Below are positions 1 through 11,289 of a DNA stretch of 64,000 nt, in pieces. Below the pieces are notes generated by a model. The model did no database searches, was not told the origin of the DNA, and saw nothing but the letters and a program-made list of their open reading frames with translations. A program made the position numbers and the translations under genes. This stretch comes from Pseudomonas sp. DTU_2021_1001937_2_SI_NGA_ILE_001 (GTDB lineage Bacteria; Pseudomonadota; Gammaproteobacteria; Pseudomonadales; Pseudomonadaceae), in NCBI RefSeq assembly GCF_032463525.1, contig NZ_CP135971.1, forward strand, positions 5,024,501-5,088,500, read 5' to 3'. Every line of letters starts with the position of its first letter. Positions within the stretch are counted from its first letter, which is position 1.

Positions 1-289
1 AGGAGGTGAACGCGCCCACCGGGGTGTCTTCGCCGGTGATCCAGCGCAGCACGAAGGGCACCGCCAGGTAGAACCAGGTGATGACCAGCAGCAGCGGGAT
101 GGAGCGGAAGTAGTTGACGTAGGCGCCAGCGAGATTCGACAGCAGCTTGCTGGACGACAGGCGCATCAGCGCCAGCACGGTGCCCAGGGCGATACCGCCG
201 ATCACGCCCATGACCATCAGCTGAAGGGTCATGAGCATGCCGTTCCACAACGCGGGAAGGGCAGGGATGATTCCGGTGAAGTCCATCAT
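1..289 (-). CDS. gltK: Glutamate/aspartate ABC transporter permease GltK (partial)
   Basis: Inner-membrane permease of a polar amino-acid ABC importer; only the N-terminal 96 codons lie in the window and the rest runs off the left edge. It starts MMDFTGIIPALP, followed by hydrophobic segments and the ...YFRSIPLLL... stretch typical of HisM/GltK permeases. The ATG overlaps the TGA of gltJ (ATGA), so the two are translationally coupled. With gltJ and gltI it forms the acidic amino-acid importer called AatJMQP in P. putida. The ATPase gene is expected just outside the window. Confidence 0.9.
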   Translation of the reverse strand, partial: MMDFTGIIPALPALWNGMLMTLQLMVMGVIGGIALGTVLALMRLSSSKLLSNLAGAYVNYFRSIPLLLVITWFYLAVPFVLRWITGEDTPVGAFTS

Positions 290-1032
290 TTACCCCCTAC
301 GGAAATCAGGCCGGGCACGGCGACTTTCTTCTCGATCAGGCGCATGAGCAGCATCAGGCTCATGTTCAAGGTGAAGTAGATCAGCGTCGCCAGGGTGAAG
401 GCTTCGAACAGGTTGGCCGAGAATTCGGCGGTCTGTTTGGTCTGGGCCAGCAGCTCCATAAGGCCGATCAGCGAGGCCACCGAGGAGTTCTTGAACACGT
501 TCAGGAATTCGGAGGTCAGCGGCGGAATGATGATGCGGTAGGCTTGTGGCAGCAGCACGTTCCAGTAGATTTGCGGCAGGCTGAAACCCATGGCCCGGGC
601 TGCCGATTCCTGACCGCGCGGCAAGGCTTCGATACCGGTGCGTACCTGTTCGCAGACCCGCGCGGCGGTGAACAGGCCGAGGCAGATCACCACGCTGATG
701 AACGCCGAAGTCGTCGGGTTGAGATCTTGCTTGTACCACTCCTGCAGGCCCTCGGGCAGCAGGTCCGGTACCAGGAAGTACCAGATGAACAGTTGCACCA
801 GCAGCGGCACGTTGCGGAACAGTTCCACATAGGCCGTGGCGATGCCCGATACCAGGCGGTTCGGTACGGTGCGCATGATGCCGAGGATCGAACCCAGCAC
901 CAGTGCGATGATCCAGGCGGCGAGGGCAATGGCGATGGTCCAGCCCAGGCCGGAGACGTACCAGTCGATGTAGGTCTCGTCACCGACGCCAGTGGACTTG
1001 AAGAACACGCCCCAGTCCCAGTTGTAATTCAT
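286..1032 (-). CDS. gltJ: Glutamate/aspartate ABC transporter permease GltJ
   Basis: A 248-aa inner-membrane permease that pairs with GltK to form the channel of the acidic amino-acid ABC importer. About five membrane segments can be seen, with the HisMQ core ...AYVELFRNVPLL... near residues 67-80 and the ATPase-contact loop EQVRTGIEALPRGQ (EAA-type) near residues 128-141. Length is normal for the family. It lies 169 bp downstream of gltI and overlaps gltK by 4 bp, so it belongs to the gltIJK operon. Confidence 0.95.
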   Translation of the reverse strand: MNYNWDWGVFFKSTGVGDETYIDWYVSGLGWTIAIALAAWIIALVLGSILGIMRTVPNRLVSGIATAYVELFRNVPLLVQLFIWYFLVPDLLPEGLQEWYKQDLNPTTSAFISVVICLGLFTAARVCEQVRTGIEALPRGQESAARAMGFSLPQIYWNVLLPQAYRIIIPPLTSEFLNVFKNSSVASLIGLMELLAQTKQTAEFSANLFEAFTLATLIYFTLNMSLMLLMRLIEKKVAVPGLISVGGK

Positions 1033-1165
1033 CAGGGTCTCCCCCTCTTGTTCTATATCGACCGAAATGCACGCATGCGCATCGCTCGAATCCGTTCAGG
1101 CTCGTGTGTACGTCAAAGCCACCATTGGCTCCGCCAGGGGCTTGCTGCTGCGTGTGTTTGGAGAT

Positions 1166-1188
1166 CCCGGGCAGCACGGCCACCCGGG
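1166..1188 (-). promoter_or_regulatory. Hairpin between gltI and gltJ
   Basis: CCCGGG is repeated at 1166-1171 and 1183-1188 and can pair as a 6-bp GC stem with an 11-nt loop, 13 bp after the gltI stop. No T-tract follows. Such hairpins after a binding-protein gene often protect the 3' end of the abundant message or attenuate read-through to the permeases; here that role is inferred from position. Confidence 0.35.
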
Positions 1189-1201
1189 TAACAGCGGCCG
1201 A

Positions 1202-2131
1202 TCAGCCCTTGGCTTTCTCAGGGGCTGGCTTGTCGTTAGGCTCGGCGATCAGCTTCTTCAGTTCGTCGCTCATCGGGAATTGCAGGTTCAGGCCCTTCGG
1301 CGGGATGGGTTGCTGGAACCACTTGTCGTAGATCTTGTTGATCTCGCCCGACTTGTACACCGCGACGATGGCGTCATCGACGGCCTTCTTGAAGGCCGGG
1401 TCGTCCTTGCGAACCATGCAGCCGTAGATCTCGTAGGACTGTGGCGTACCGGTCACCACCCAGTCGGTAGGCTTCTTGGCCTTGGCCATTTCGCCAGCGA
1501 GCAGGGCGTCGTCCATCATGAAGGCGACCGCACGACCCGACTCCAGCATCTGGAAGGATTCGCCGTGGTCCTTGGCCGAAATGATGTTCATGCCCATCTG
1601 CTTCTCGGCGTTCATGGCCTTGAGGATGCGCTCGGAGGTGGTACCGGCGGTGGTCACCACGTTCTTGCCTTTCAGGTCTTCGAAGTCCTTGTAGGCCGGT
1701 TGACCGTCCTTGACCTTGGTCAGCAGGCGGGTGCCGATTTCGAAGATGCCGACCGAGAAGTCGACCTGCTGGGCGCGCTCGGCGTTGTTGGTGGTCGAAC
1801 CGCACTCCAGGTCGACCGTGCCGTTCTGTACCAGCGGGATACGGGTCTGCGAAGTCACCAGGTTGTAGCGAACGTTGAGGTTCGGAACGTCCAGCTGCTT
1901 CTTCAGCGCTTCGACGACGGCAATCTGCAGGTCGTGAGAGTAGCCCACTGGCTTGCCGGAAGCGTCTGCGATGTAGGAGAACGGAATGGACGCGTCGCGG
2001 TGACCGAGGGTGATGGTGCCTGAATCCTTGATCTTCTTCAGTGTGCCGGTCAGTTCGGCGGCGGAGACTGGAGTGCTGAGCAGAGCGGCAGCAGCAACGG
2101 CTGCGCCCAACAACTGGGGAACGATACGCAT
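1202..2131 (-). CDS. gltI: Glutamate/aspartate periplasmic binding protein GltI
   Basis: Periplasmic solute-binding protein (309 aa) that delivers glutamate/aspartate to the GltJK permease. It begins MRIVPQLLGAAVAAAALL with a Sec signal peptide ending near VSA-A, followed by the SBP family 3 fold: GTITLGHRDASIPFSY, then GYSHDLQIAVVEAL near the first lobe hinge. The start at 2131 is preferred because GAGGA lies just upstream and the signal peptide begins there; a longer in-frame ATG would put foreign sequence before the signal peptide. It is first in the operon, downstream of a sigma-54 promoter and AauR-type boxes. It corresponds to AatJ of P. putida. Confidence 0.95.
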   Translation of the reverse strand: MRIVPQLLGAAVAAAALLSTPVSAAELTGTLKKIKDSGTITLGHRDASIPFSYIADASGKPVGYSHDLQIAVVEALKKQLDVPNLNVRYNLVTSQTRIPLVQNGTVDLECGSTTNNAERAQQVDFSVGIFEIGTRLLTKVKDGQPAYKDFEDLKGKNVVTTAGTTSERILKAMNAEKQMGMNIISAKDHGESFQMLESGRAVAFMMDDALLAGEMAKAKKPTDWVVTGTPQSYEIYGCMVRKDDPAFKKAVDDAIVAVYKSGEINKIYDKWFQQPIPPKGLNLQFPMSDELKKLIAEPNDKPAPEKAKG

Positions 2132-2258
2132 CGATGAATCCTCGACTTCATTTTTTATTCGGATGGCCGAGCTGTGGTCTGGCCACATCTCAACGAATGC
2201 TCCAACGGCGCTAGCTAGACACATGCCTTGATGTTGAAGCGGTCGACGATGAGTGTAG

Positions 2259-2274
2259 AGCATGACTCGTGCCA
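2259..2274 (-). promoter_or_regulatory. Sigma-54 promoter of gltIJK
   Basis: Read on the minus strand the sequence is TGGCACGAGTCATGCT, which fits the RpoN consensus TGGCAC-N5-TTGCW with one mismatch, in the first base of the -12 block. It lies about 128 bp upstream of the gltI ATG. Two TTCGG-N4-CCGAA boxes sit 77-136 bp further upstream, the usual place for an enhancer-binding protein. The P. putida aat operon is known to be controlled by the AauRS two-component system with RpoN, so site and gene agree. Confidence 0.75.
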
Positions 2275-2350
2275 GACTGGGTTCATTGATTATCTTATTG
2301 ATTTATAAGGTTTTATTTTTTTCTGTTCGGCTTTCTGGCGGCATTTCTCG

Positions 2351-2395
2351 TCCGGGAAACCGAATCGGTGGGGCAGCTGCGTTCGGAAATCCGAA
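2351..2395. promoter_or_regulatory. Two AauR-type enhancer boxes
   Basis: TTCGGAAATCCGAA at 2382-2395 is a perfect match to the inverted repeat TTCGG-N4-CCGAA reported for AauR of P. putida, and TCCGGGAAACCGAA at 2351-2364 differs in one base. Centre-to-centre spacing is 31 bp, about three helical turns. The boxes lie upstream of the sigma-54 promoter of gltI, as expected for activation by an NtrC-type regulator in response to acidic amino acids. Confidence 0.7.
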
Positions 2396-2484
2396 TGGTG
2401 GGGAGTGCTGGAAGGGAGGGGATGCAGGTGGAGTCGGCGCTAGCCGCAATACTGTTCGCTTAAGCGGGATGTGGCCCGGTGGGG

Positions 2485-2674
2485 GCGGCTTTAGCCGCGA
2501 AAGCGCCAGGAAGCTCACCGCATCTGTCGTGAACGGGCGGTCGCTTCGCGGCTGAAGCCGCTACTCGGTCTAATAGGCCAGTATTGCGTTCAAGCCCAAT
2601 GACCTGATTGGCCGAGGAAGGGGCAGGCGTACTTGAGTGGCAGGACCGCGATGCGCTCGCGGCTGAAGCCGCTT
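2485..2674. repeat. REP/BIME cluster between gltI and glpD
   Basis: Three REP-like palindromes are seen: GCGGCTTTAGCCGC (2485-2498), TTCGCGGCTGAAGCCGCTA (about 2545-2563) and CTCGCGGCTGAAGCCGC (about 2655-2672). The first two are in opposite orientation, a BIME arrangement typical of the P. putida group. The roughly 350-bp stretch from 2400 to 2758 has no convincing gene. Confidence 0.7.
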
Positions 2675-2758
2675 TCACCGCTTCGGTGGAAGGATCTGGT
2701 TTTTGGCAGGCGAAAATTCTGCCCGACCGCAGGCCGGGCAGGATGCGTACGATTACGC

Positions 2759-4282
2759 TCAGGCCGCGACGGTTTCAGTTGTGCGGCTGTGTTCGGCCAA
2801 CCAGGTCTGCAATGCGTTGCACTGCTCGGCGCTGAGGAACAGACCCAGCTTGGTGCGCCGCCAGGCAATGTCATCGGCCTCAACGGCCCACTCCTGATCG
2901 CGCAGGTAACGCACTTCACGGGCGTACAGTCCCGCGCCGAATTCCTCGCCCAGGTCGTCCAGGCTGGTGGCACCTTCCAGCAATTGCCAGCTACGGGTGC
3001 CATAGGTGCGTGCCCAGCGTTGCGCCAGGCTGGCAGGCAGCCATGGGTGGCGCTGGGTCAGTTCGCTGGCCTGCAATGGCTGTTCACCGCCTGGCAGCGG
3101 GGCACTGGCGGTCCAGGCCGGTTTCATCTGCGGGAACCAGCGCGCCAGTTGCGACATCGCCGACTCGGCCAGTTTGCGGTAGGTGGTGAGCTTGCCGCCA
3201 AACACGGAAAGGATTGGTGCCTGGCCACCGCTGTCGCTGAGTGACAGGGTGTAGTCCCGGGTGATGGCCGACGGGTTGTCGGACTCGTCGTTGCACAGCG
3301 GGCGCACACCGGAATAGGTATTGAGCACGTCGTCGCGGGTGAGCTGGCGCTTGAAGTGGTCGTTGGCGACCTGAAGGATGTAATCCATCTCCTGGTCGGT
3401 GATCTTCACCTTCGACGGATCGCCCTGGTACTCGCGGTCGGTGGTGCCGACGATGGTGAACTGATCCAGGTACGGGATGGTGAAAACGATACGTTTGTCT
3501 TCATTCTGCAGAATGAACGCGTGCTCGCCTTCATACAGGCGCGGCACGATCAGGTGGCTGCCCTGGATCAGGCGAATGCCATACGGCGAATCCAGCTTCA
3601 GATCTTCACGGATGACCCGTGCGACCCAAGGCCCCGCCGCGTTGACCAGGGCGCGGGCGCGAATCGAAAAGACTTCGCCATTGCGGCGCTGCAGGTCGAC
3701 GTGCCAGACACCGTCACTGCGTCGTGCGCTGGTGCAGCGGGTACGGGTATGGATTTGCGCGCCATGCTCACGGGCCGACATGGCGTTGAGGACCACCAGG
3801 CGCGCGTCATCCACCCAGCAGTCGGAATATTCGAAACCGCGGGTGATGGCCGGTTTGAGCGGGCTGTCGGCACCGAAGTTGATCGTGCGCGAGGCCGGTA
3901 GCTTTTCGCGTTTGCCCAGGTTGTCATACAGAAACATGCCTGCGCGGATCATCCACGCCGGGCGCAGGTGCGGGCGATGCGGCAGTACGAAACGCATGGG
4001 CTTGACGATATGCGGCGCCTTGGCCAGCAGCACTTCGCGTTCGGCGAGTGCTTCGCGAACCAGTCGAAACTCGTAGTGTTCCAGATAGCGCAGGCCACCA
4101 TGAATCAGCTTGCTGCTGGCCGAAGAGGTATGGCTGGCCAGGTCGTCCTGCTCACAGAGAAACACCGACAGGCCTCGGCCGGCGGCATCGGCAGCGATGC
4201 CTACACCGTTGATACCGCCGCCGATCACGGCGATGTCATAGATCTGGTCAGGCGATGGAGCATGCGCGGTCATGTCGGTCAT
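2759..4282 (-). CDS. glpD: Glycerol-3-phosphate dehydrogenase (aerobic, FAD)
   Basis: FAD-dependent, membrane-associated enzyme (507 aa) that oxidises sn-glycerol-3-phosphate to dihydroxyacetone phosphate and passes electrons to quinone. The N terminus has the Rossmann FAD motif DIAVIGGGINGVGIAADAAG (residues about 16-35) and the family motif SSKLIHGGLRYLEHYEF; the C terminus is the DAO_C domain. ATG 4282 is chosen because GGAGG lies 5 bp upstream; the longer frame runs into the operator region. Last gene of the glpFKRD cluster, with its own candidate GlpR operator upstream. Confidence 0.96.
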   Translation of the reverse strand: MTDMTAHAPSPDQIYDIAVIGGGINGVGIAADAAGRGLSVFLCEQDDLASHTSSASSKLIHGGLRYLEHYEFRLVREALAEREVLLAKAPHIVKPMRFVLPHRPHLRPAWMIRAGMFLYDNLGKREKLPASRTINFGADSPLKPAITRGFEYSDCWVDDARLVVLNAMSAREHGAQIHTRTRCTSARRSDGVWHVDLQRRNGEVFSIRARALVNAAGPWVARVIREDLKLDSPYGIRLIQGSHLIVPRLYEGEHAFILQNEDKRIVFTIPYLDQFTIVGTTDREYQGDPSKVKITDQEMDYILQVANDHFKRQLTRDDVLNTYSGVRPLCNDESDNPSAITRDYTLSLSDSGGQAPILSVFGGKLTTYRKLAESAMSQLARWFPQMKPAWTASAPLPGGEQPLQASELTQRHPWLPASLAQRWARTYGTRSWQLLEGATSLDDLGEEFGAGLYAREVRYLRDQEWAVEADDIAWRRTKLGLFLSAEQCNALQTWLAEHSRTTETVAA

Positions 4283-4324
4283 CGGTGGCCTCCGGGAGCA
4301 TAATCGAGCGCTAAGGACGAAATC

Positions 4325-4338
4325 GAACATCAATGTTC
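4325..4338. promoter_or_regulatory. Candidate GlpR operator of glpD
   Basis: GAACATCAATGTTC is a near-perfect palindrome (GAACAT-CA-ATGTTC) 42 bp upstream of the glpD ATG. A further half-site, TCGAACATT, lies at about 4428-4436. The same TCGAA/GAACAT words occur before glpF. DeoR-family GlpR is encoded in the same cluster, so these are its likely operators, to be released by glycerol-3-phosphate. Confidence 0.6.
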
Positions 4339-4439
4339 ATTTCCGAAAATCATAACGCAACAAAAAGCCTGCATCTAGTCGGTGTTCATCAAAAACCTTA
4401 ATCGGGTCGATAGAAAAGAAAAAAATCGAACATTTCTGA

Positions 4440-4460
4440 CCGGTGCAGAGGCTGCACCGG
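4440..4460 (-). terminator. Hairpin after glpR
   Basis: CCGGTGCAG-AGG-CTGCACCGG forms a 9-bp stem with a 3-nt loop, 9 bp after the glpR stop on the minus strand. No T-run follows, so it may be a weak terminator or an RNA-stabilising hairpin separating glpR from glpD. Confidence 0.45.
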
Positions 4461-4469
4461 GGGCGTGGA

Positions 4470-5225
4470 TCAGGCGACTTCCAGGCGGATCTTGTGCTGC
4501 ACCAGCAGCTGTTGCAGGGCTGGCATGGGCGGTGCGTCGGTGACCAGGTAGTCGATGAGGCTGATCGGGCCCAGCCGCACCATGGCGTTGCGCCCGAACT
4601 TGCTGGAGTCGGCGGCGAGGATCACCTGCCGGGCGTTGGCGATGATGGTCTGGGATACCCGCACTTCCTGGTAGTCGAAGTCCAGCAGGCTGCCGTCTTC
4701 ATCGATACCGCTGATGCCCACCAGGGCAAAATCGACCTTGAACTGGCCAATGAAGTCGACGCTGGCCTGGCCGACCACGCCGCCGTCGCGGCGCACGTTG
4801 CCACCGGCGACCAGCACTTCGAAGTCGTCCTTGGCACTCAACGTGGCGGCCACGTGCAGGTTGTTGGTGATGATTTTCAGATTGCTGTGGTTGAGCAGGG
4901 CGCGGGCGACGCTTTCGGTGGTGGTGCCGATGTTGATGAACAGCGAGGCGTTGTCCGGGATCAACGCGGCAACGGCTTCGGCAATGCGTTGCTTTTCATC
5001 GCGCATCTGGTCGGCACGCATGGCGTAGGCGGTGTTTTCGATGCTCGAATCGTAGGCGGCGCCGCCATGGTAGCGACGCAGCAGGTTCATTTCCGCAAGC
5101 TGGTTGATATCACGGCGGATAGTCTGGGGCGTGACGACGAACAGGGTGGCCAGTTCCTCGATACTGACATAGCCGCGTTCGCGGACCAGCTCGAGGATCT
5201 GTTTCTGGCGGGGAGGCAGGTTCAT
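4470..5225 (-). CDS. glpR: Glycerol regulon repressor GlpR (DeoR family)
   Basis: Cytoplasmic transcriptional repressor (251 aa) of glycerol uptake and catabolism, with glycerol-3-phosphate as the expected inducer. The N-terminal DeoR winged HTH (residues about 3-58; [20 protein letters not shown] then [20 protein letters not shown]) is followed by the sugar-phosphate isomerase-like sensor domain, with [14 protein letters not shown] as the phosphate-binding loop. It lies between glpK and glpD on the same strand. Candidate operators are seen before glpF and glpD. Confidence 0.95.
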   Translation of the reverse strand: MNLPPRQKQILELVRERGYVSIEELATLFVVTPQTIRRDINQLAEMNLLRRYHGGAAYDSSIENTAYAMRADQMRDEKQRIAEAVAALIPDNASLFINIGTTTESVARALLNHSNLKIITNNLHVAATLSAKDDFEVLVAGGNVRRDGGVVGQASVDFIGQFKVDFALVGISGIDEDGSLLDFDYQEVRVSQTIIANARQVILAADSSKFGRNAMVRLGPISLIDYLVTDAPPMPALQQLLVQHKIRLEVA

Positions 5226-5362
5226 GGTGGTCCTTCAGGCACCTTGTGCAAATGGCGCAATCATGACCCACCGATACCCTGCCTGTCATGTCGAGTGTCG
5301 CGAGTGCGCCCGTGCATGACGCACGCAATCGTTTGGTGTGGCGACCCTGTGGTTGGATAGAT

Positions 5363-5390
5363 TCAGGGCGCGAGTCGCCTCGCGCCCTGA
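5363..5390 (-). terminator. Hairpin after glpK
   Basis: TCAGGGCGCGAG and CTCGCGCCCTGA form a perfect 12-bp stem with a TCGC loop, starting 20 bp after the glpK stop. There is no clear T-tract on the minus strand. Its placement suggests partial termination or 3'-end protection between glpFK and glpR. Confidence 0.5.
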
Positions 5391-5410
5391 GTCTTGTCCG
5401 CTGACGATAC

Positions 5411-7796
<2,386 letters not shown>

Positions 7797-7899
7797 GCAA
7801 ACCTCGTTATTGTTGTTGCCCGGCTCGCGTCAGGCGTTTATCGGATCGGCTCGTGCAGCAGGACATCGGGATGAAGCGAAAACACTGACGGGTGTCGAA

Positions 7900-7970
7900 T
7901 CGAATGTTCGACTATCTTCGCAAACGAAAATATAACCGTTGAATTGAACTGTCAAAGGTCGAATATGAAC
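7900..7970. promoter_or_regulatory. Candidate GlpR operators upstream of glpF
   Basis: TCGAATGTTCGA at 7900-7911 is a palindrome (TCGAA-TG-TTCGA), and TCGAATATGAAC at 7959-7970 is a related imperfect copy. Both lie 104-174 bp upstream of the glpF ATG in an AT-rich stretch that likely holds the promoter. The words match the palindrome before glpD. The 325-bp interval between glpF and ybaK holds nothing else I can identify. Confidence 0.55.
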
Positions 7971-8121
7971 CGTAGACAAGCTTTCATGATTGCGCGTTGC
8001 GAAACGTCGGCAAACCGAGTGGTAAAGGGCTGGGAGGGAAGCGGGAAATTTTGACGAAAGCCCGCAGCCTATCGCGGTTTTGGCTTACAGTGAGCCCCGC
8101 CACGAACGTTCTGGAACGACC

Positions 8122-8592
8122 ATGACCCCCGCACTGGATCTGCTGAAAAAAAATCGCGTCGAGCATCGAGTACACAGCTACGAGCATGACCCCAAGGCTG
8201 CTTCATATGGATTGGAAGCCGCCGAGAAACTGGGGCTGGAAACGGCCCGGGTGTTCAAGACCCTGCTGGCCTGTAGTGAGAGGGGCGAACTGCTGGTCGC
8301 GGTAGTGCCGGTCGCTGGCACCCTTGACCTCAAGGCCCTGGCCCTGGCGGCTGGAGTGAAGAAGGCCGAGATGGCTGATCCGGCGGCGGCGCAACGCGCG
8401 ACGGGTTACCTGCTGGGAGGTATCAGCCCGCTGGGGCAGAAGAAGCGCCTGCGCACCTTCATTGACCAGAGCGCACAACCTTTCGACACCATTTTCGTCA
8501 GTGCCGGGCGGCGGGGGCTGGAGGTCGAGTTGGCGGCGGCGGCCCTGGCCGCGCAGACTGCGGCCAGCTTTGCTGCCATCGGTCGTGCCTGA
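8122..8592 (+). CDS. ybaK: Cys-tRNA(Pro)/Cys-tRNA(Cys) deacylase YbaK
   Basis: Trans-editing hydrolase (156 aa) that removes cysteine mischarged onto tRNA(Pro). The single YbaK/ProRS-INS editing domain spans the protein, with GLETARVFKTLL (catalytic Lys region) and YLLGGISPLGQKKRLRTFID near residues 94-113. Start at 8122 (MTPALDLLKKNRVEHRVHSY) gives the usual family length. It is convergent with the ABC ATPase gene; a terminal-inverted-repeat element fills the gap between them. Confidence 0.93.
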   Translation: MTPALDLLKKNRVEHRVHSYEHDPKAASYGLEAAEKLGLETARVFKTLLACSERGELLVAVVPVAGTLDLKALALAAGVKKAEMADPAAAQRATGYLLGGISPLGQKKRLRTFIDQSAQPFDTIFVSAGRRGLEVELAAAALAAQTAASFAAIGRA

Positions 8593-8599
8593 GCAACCC

Positions 8600-8831
8600 T
8601 AGGTTTTGTACGAAAAGTGCCTGCGCTCGGCCATGCTGCGTTAAAAACAGGCTGGATCGCCAGCCCGGTCGGAATGCTCATTTACTCCAGTAAAGTCGCC
8701 CGCGACTCCGACCGTTCCTCGCCTGTTTTGACTCGCTGGCGCTCGCCCTTCGGGTCAGCCTACGGCTGTTACTCGCTTCGCTCGTTGCGCCTTGCCTGAC
8801 CTTCGCTCGCCGGCTTTTCGTACAAAACCTA
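8600..8831. repeat. MITE-like element, long copy
   Basis: A 232-bp element bounded by TAGGTTTTGTACGAAAAGT on the left and its near-perfect inverse complement on the right (18 of 19 bases). A second, 144-bp copy in inverse orientation lies at 20694-20837; the two align along the ends and the centre, the short copy lacking several internal blocks. The core holds TTTACTCCAGTAAA (palindrome) and an AAAACAGGC/GCCTGTTTT inner repeat. No ORF of its own. If TA is the target duplication, the element inserted in the TA of the TAG stop codon of the neighbouring gene. Confidence 0.8.
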
Positions 8832-9908
8832 AAGCGCGGTGGCACGGGACGCCTGCACACTGCCCGAGGCCGGAAAGGCGACCAGATGCTCGGCAGCGAC
8901 CTGAATGCCGACCTCATCGCCCGGCATGCAATCGACATGGCTGGGAAACAGGGCTTCAAGCTGACTGCCGGTGGCGAGCCGCAGGTTGTACAGGGTCGAT
9001 GCGCCCTGGAAGGTGCGCCCGGTCACCTGGGCTTTCAAGGCACTGTGCGGGGCGTGGACGATGTCGTCCGGGCGCAGCAGTACGTCGACTGCACTGCCGC
9101 TGGGGCCTGGGTAGGCGCGATTGCCACGCAGCACGCCCAGTTCGGTCTGGATGGCATCGTGGTCGAGAAGCTGTCCACGAATGAAATATCCTTGGCCAAT
9201 GAAGCTTGCCACGTAGGGCGTCAGAGGCTCGTGATAGAGGTTGTAGGGCGTGTCCCATTGCTCTAGGCGGCCTTCCTTGAAGACCCCGATATGATCGCTG
9301 ACTGCGAAGGCTTCCTCCTGATCGTGGGTGACCAGAATCGCGCTGGTGCCGCGTGCCTTGAGAATTTCCCGGACCTCGGCACTGAGCCGTTTGCGCAGTT
9401 CCACGTCGAGGTTGGAGAAGGGCTCGTCGAGCAGCAGCAACTGCGGCTCCGGAGCCAGTGCCCGGGCGAGCGCCACGCGCTGTTGCTGGCCACCGGACAA
9501 TTCATGCGGGTAGCGCTTGCCCAGGTTCTTCAGGTTGACCCGCTCCAGCAGTTCGTCGACCACCTCGCGCAAGCGCGGATGGCGGCGAATACCGAAGCCG
9601 ATGTTGTCTGCCACGTTCAGGTGAGGGAACAGGGCATAGTCCTGAAAGACCATGCCGATACGGCGCTTTTCCGGTGCCAGGGTAAAGCCGGGACGTGAGA
9701 TCACTGCACCTGCCAGGCTGATTTCGCCGGCCTGAACGGGCTCGAAACCGGCGATGGCGCGCAGGGTGGTGGTCTTGCCGCAGCCTGACGAACCCAGCAG
9801 GCAGCCGATGTCGCCGGCGTTGAGGTGCAGGTTCAGGTCCTGTACCACGCGGCTGTCCTGATAACCGCAGGCAAGCCCGCGCAGGTTGAGCAGCAGTGAA
9901 TGGCTCAT
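8829..9908 (-). CDS. ABC transporter ATP-binding protein (FbpC/PotA-like)
   Basis: ATPase subunit (359 aa) of an ABC importer, of the iron(III)/polyamine/sulfate type. Walker A is GSSGCGKT (residues 39-46), the signature is LSGGQQQR, Walker [13 protein letters not shown], with the switch His in LVTHDQEEA; a C-terminal TOBE-like domain follows from about residue 240. The ATG overlaps the argF stop (ATGA), which sets the start. No permease or binding protein is next to it, so the substrate cannot be told. Its TAG stop coincides with the end of the inverted-repeat element. Confidence 0.9.
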   Translation of the reverse strand: MSHSLLLNLRGLACGYQDSRVVQDLNLHLNAGDIGCLLGSSGCGKTTTLRAIAGFEPVQAGEISLAGAVISRPGFTLAPEKRRIGMVFQDYALFPHLNVADNIGFGIRRHPRLREVVDELLERVNLKNLGKRYPHELSGGQQQRVALARALAPEPQLLLLDEPFSNLDVELRKRLSAEVREILKARGTSAILVTHDQEEAFAVSDHIGVFKEGRLEQWDTPYNLYHEPLTPYVASFIGQGYFIRGQLLDHDAIQTELGVLRGNRAYPGPSGSAVDVLLRPDDIVHAPHSALKAQVTGRTFQGASTLYNLRLATGSQLEALFPSHVDCMPGDEVGIQVAAEHLVAFPASGSVQASRATAL

Positions 9909-10822
9909 GGCGCGTAGGAAGGGGCGACCAGGAACTCCAGAAGCGCCTTTTGCGCGTGCAGGCGGTTTTCGGCCTGGTCCCAAGCGACGGCGCGCGGGTC
10001 GTCGAGCACGTCTTCGCTGATCTCCTCGCCGCGGTGTGCCGGCAGGCAGTGCATGAACAGCACCTCCGGCGCAGCCAGGTCGAGCAGTTGGCGGGTGACC
10101 TGGTAAGGCGCGAACAACGCCATGCGCCGTGCGGCTTCGTCTTCCTGGCCCATGGAGGTCCACACATCGGTGCTGACCAGGTGCGCGCCAGCGACAGCCT
10201 CGCGCGGGTCGCGGACGATCGTGACCCGCTCACCGGCCAGTGCCATGAAGTCCGGATTCGGCTCGTAGCCGGAAGGGCAGGCCACGCGCAGCTGGAAGTC
10301 GAACTGGATGGCCGCTTCTATATAACTGTTGCACATGTTGTTGCCGTCGCCGATCCACGCCACGGTCTTGCCCTTGATCGAGCCGCGATGCTCGAGGAAG
10401 GTCTGCATGTCAGCCAGCAACTGGCAGGGATGCAGATCGTCCGACAGCCCGTTGATAACCGGCACGCGGGAATTGGCCGCGAACTCGATCAGGTTGCTGT
10501 GCGCGTAAGTGCGGATCATCACCGCGTCGAGCATACGCGACATCACCTTGGCACTGTCGGAAATGGGTTCGCCACGACCCAGTTGGGTGTCGCGATGAGA
10601 CAGGAAGATGGCCTGGCCGCCCATTTGGATCATGCCGGCTTCGAAGGAAAGACGGGTGCGTGTCGAGGATTTCTCGAAGATCATGCCCAGAACCCGATTC
10701 TTCAGGGGTTCGAAAAGCACGCCACGGTTTCGCAGGTCTTTGAGCTCTACGCCACGACGGATCAGGCCCAGCAGTTCGTCTGGGGTGTAATCCATCATCG
10801 AGAGAAAGTGCCTGGCGCTCAT
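9905..10822 (-). CDS. argF: Ornithine carbamoyltransferase, anabolic
   Basis: Cytoplasmic enzyme (305 aa) that makes citrulline from ornithine and carbamoyl phosphate in arginine biosynthesis. Carbamoyl-phosphate loop STRTR at residues 53-57, HPCQ at 131-134, and the ornithine-loop motif [12 protein letters not shown] near the C terminus are all intact. It is followed, with 4-bp overlap, by an ABC ATPase gene. The promoter carries an ArgR box, so arginine repression is expected. argG, the next step of the pathway, lies about 6 kb away. Confidence 0.97.
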   Translation of the reverse strand: MSARHFLSMMDYTPDELLGLIRRGVELKDLRNRGVLFEPLKNRVLGMIFEKSSTRTRLSFEAGMIQMGGQAIFLSHRDTQLGRGEPISDSAKVMSRMLDAVMIRTYAHSNLIEFAANSRVPVINGLSDDLHPCQLLADMQTFLEHRGSIKGKTVAWIGDGNNMCNSYIEAAIQFDFQLRVACPSGYEPNPDFMALAGERVTIVRDPREAVAGAHLVSTDVWTSMGQEDEAARRMALFAPYQVTRQLLDLAAPEVLFMHCLPAHRGEEISEDVLDDPRAVAWDQAENRLHAQKALLEFLVAPSYAP

Positions 10823-10937
10823 TATTGACTACCTTTTTTGCAACAGACCGCAGGTGCCCAAAACGGTTATTTATCCGGAAAACGGGCAATCTCTGCGGCG
10901 AAGGCCGCATTTAGCGACGAATAGGGGAAGGCGCGAT

Positions 10938-10965
10938 GTTATAAAAAAATGTCGCAACAACACAA
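10938..10965 (-). promoter_or_regulatory. argF promoter with overlapping ArgR box
   Basis: On the minus strand TTGTGT and TATAAC are spaced by 16 bp, a sigma-70 promoter about 115 bp upstream of the argF ATG. On the plus strand, TGTCGC-N8-AA at 10950-10965 matches the reported Pseudomonas ArgR half-site exactly and covers the spacer and -35, which would block RNA polymerase. Confidence 0.7.
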
Positions 10966-11289
10966 CGGCGCCGTTGATTTATAAGAAGTTGGGAGTATTT
11001 TGGCTCGATCGGTGACCCTTCATGACCATGACAAGGCGTCGGCCAGGGGTGGAATCAGCTCCGTCGGTGTTCGTGAGGGAAGAGAGCATTTGTACACCGC
11101 CCCTCGCTCGCTTTGCAATATTGGTAATAAAGCAGTCCGGGTAATCCATGCCTTGCGAAGGGAGAATCGTGAGAATGGCGATATGGCATCATTGTGAATG
11201 CGACGCGCATCACGCAGTGGTAAAGTCGTTTGTATCTTTAGTGTCTACCCTGGGTTATAAAGCAGACAGATCCACAGGAGGGTTTTCGG

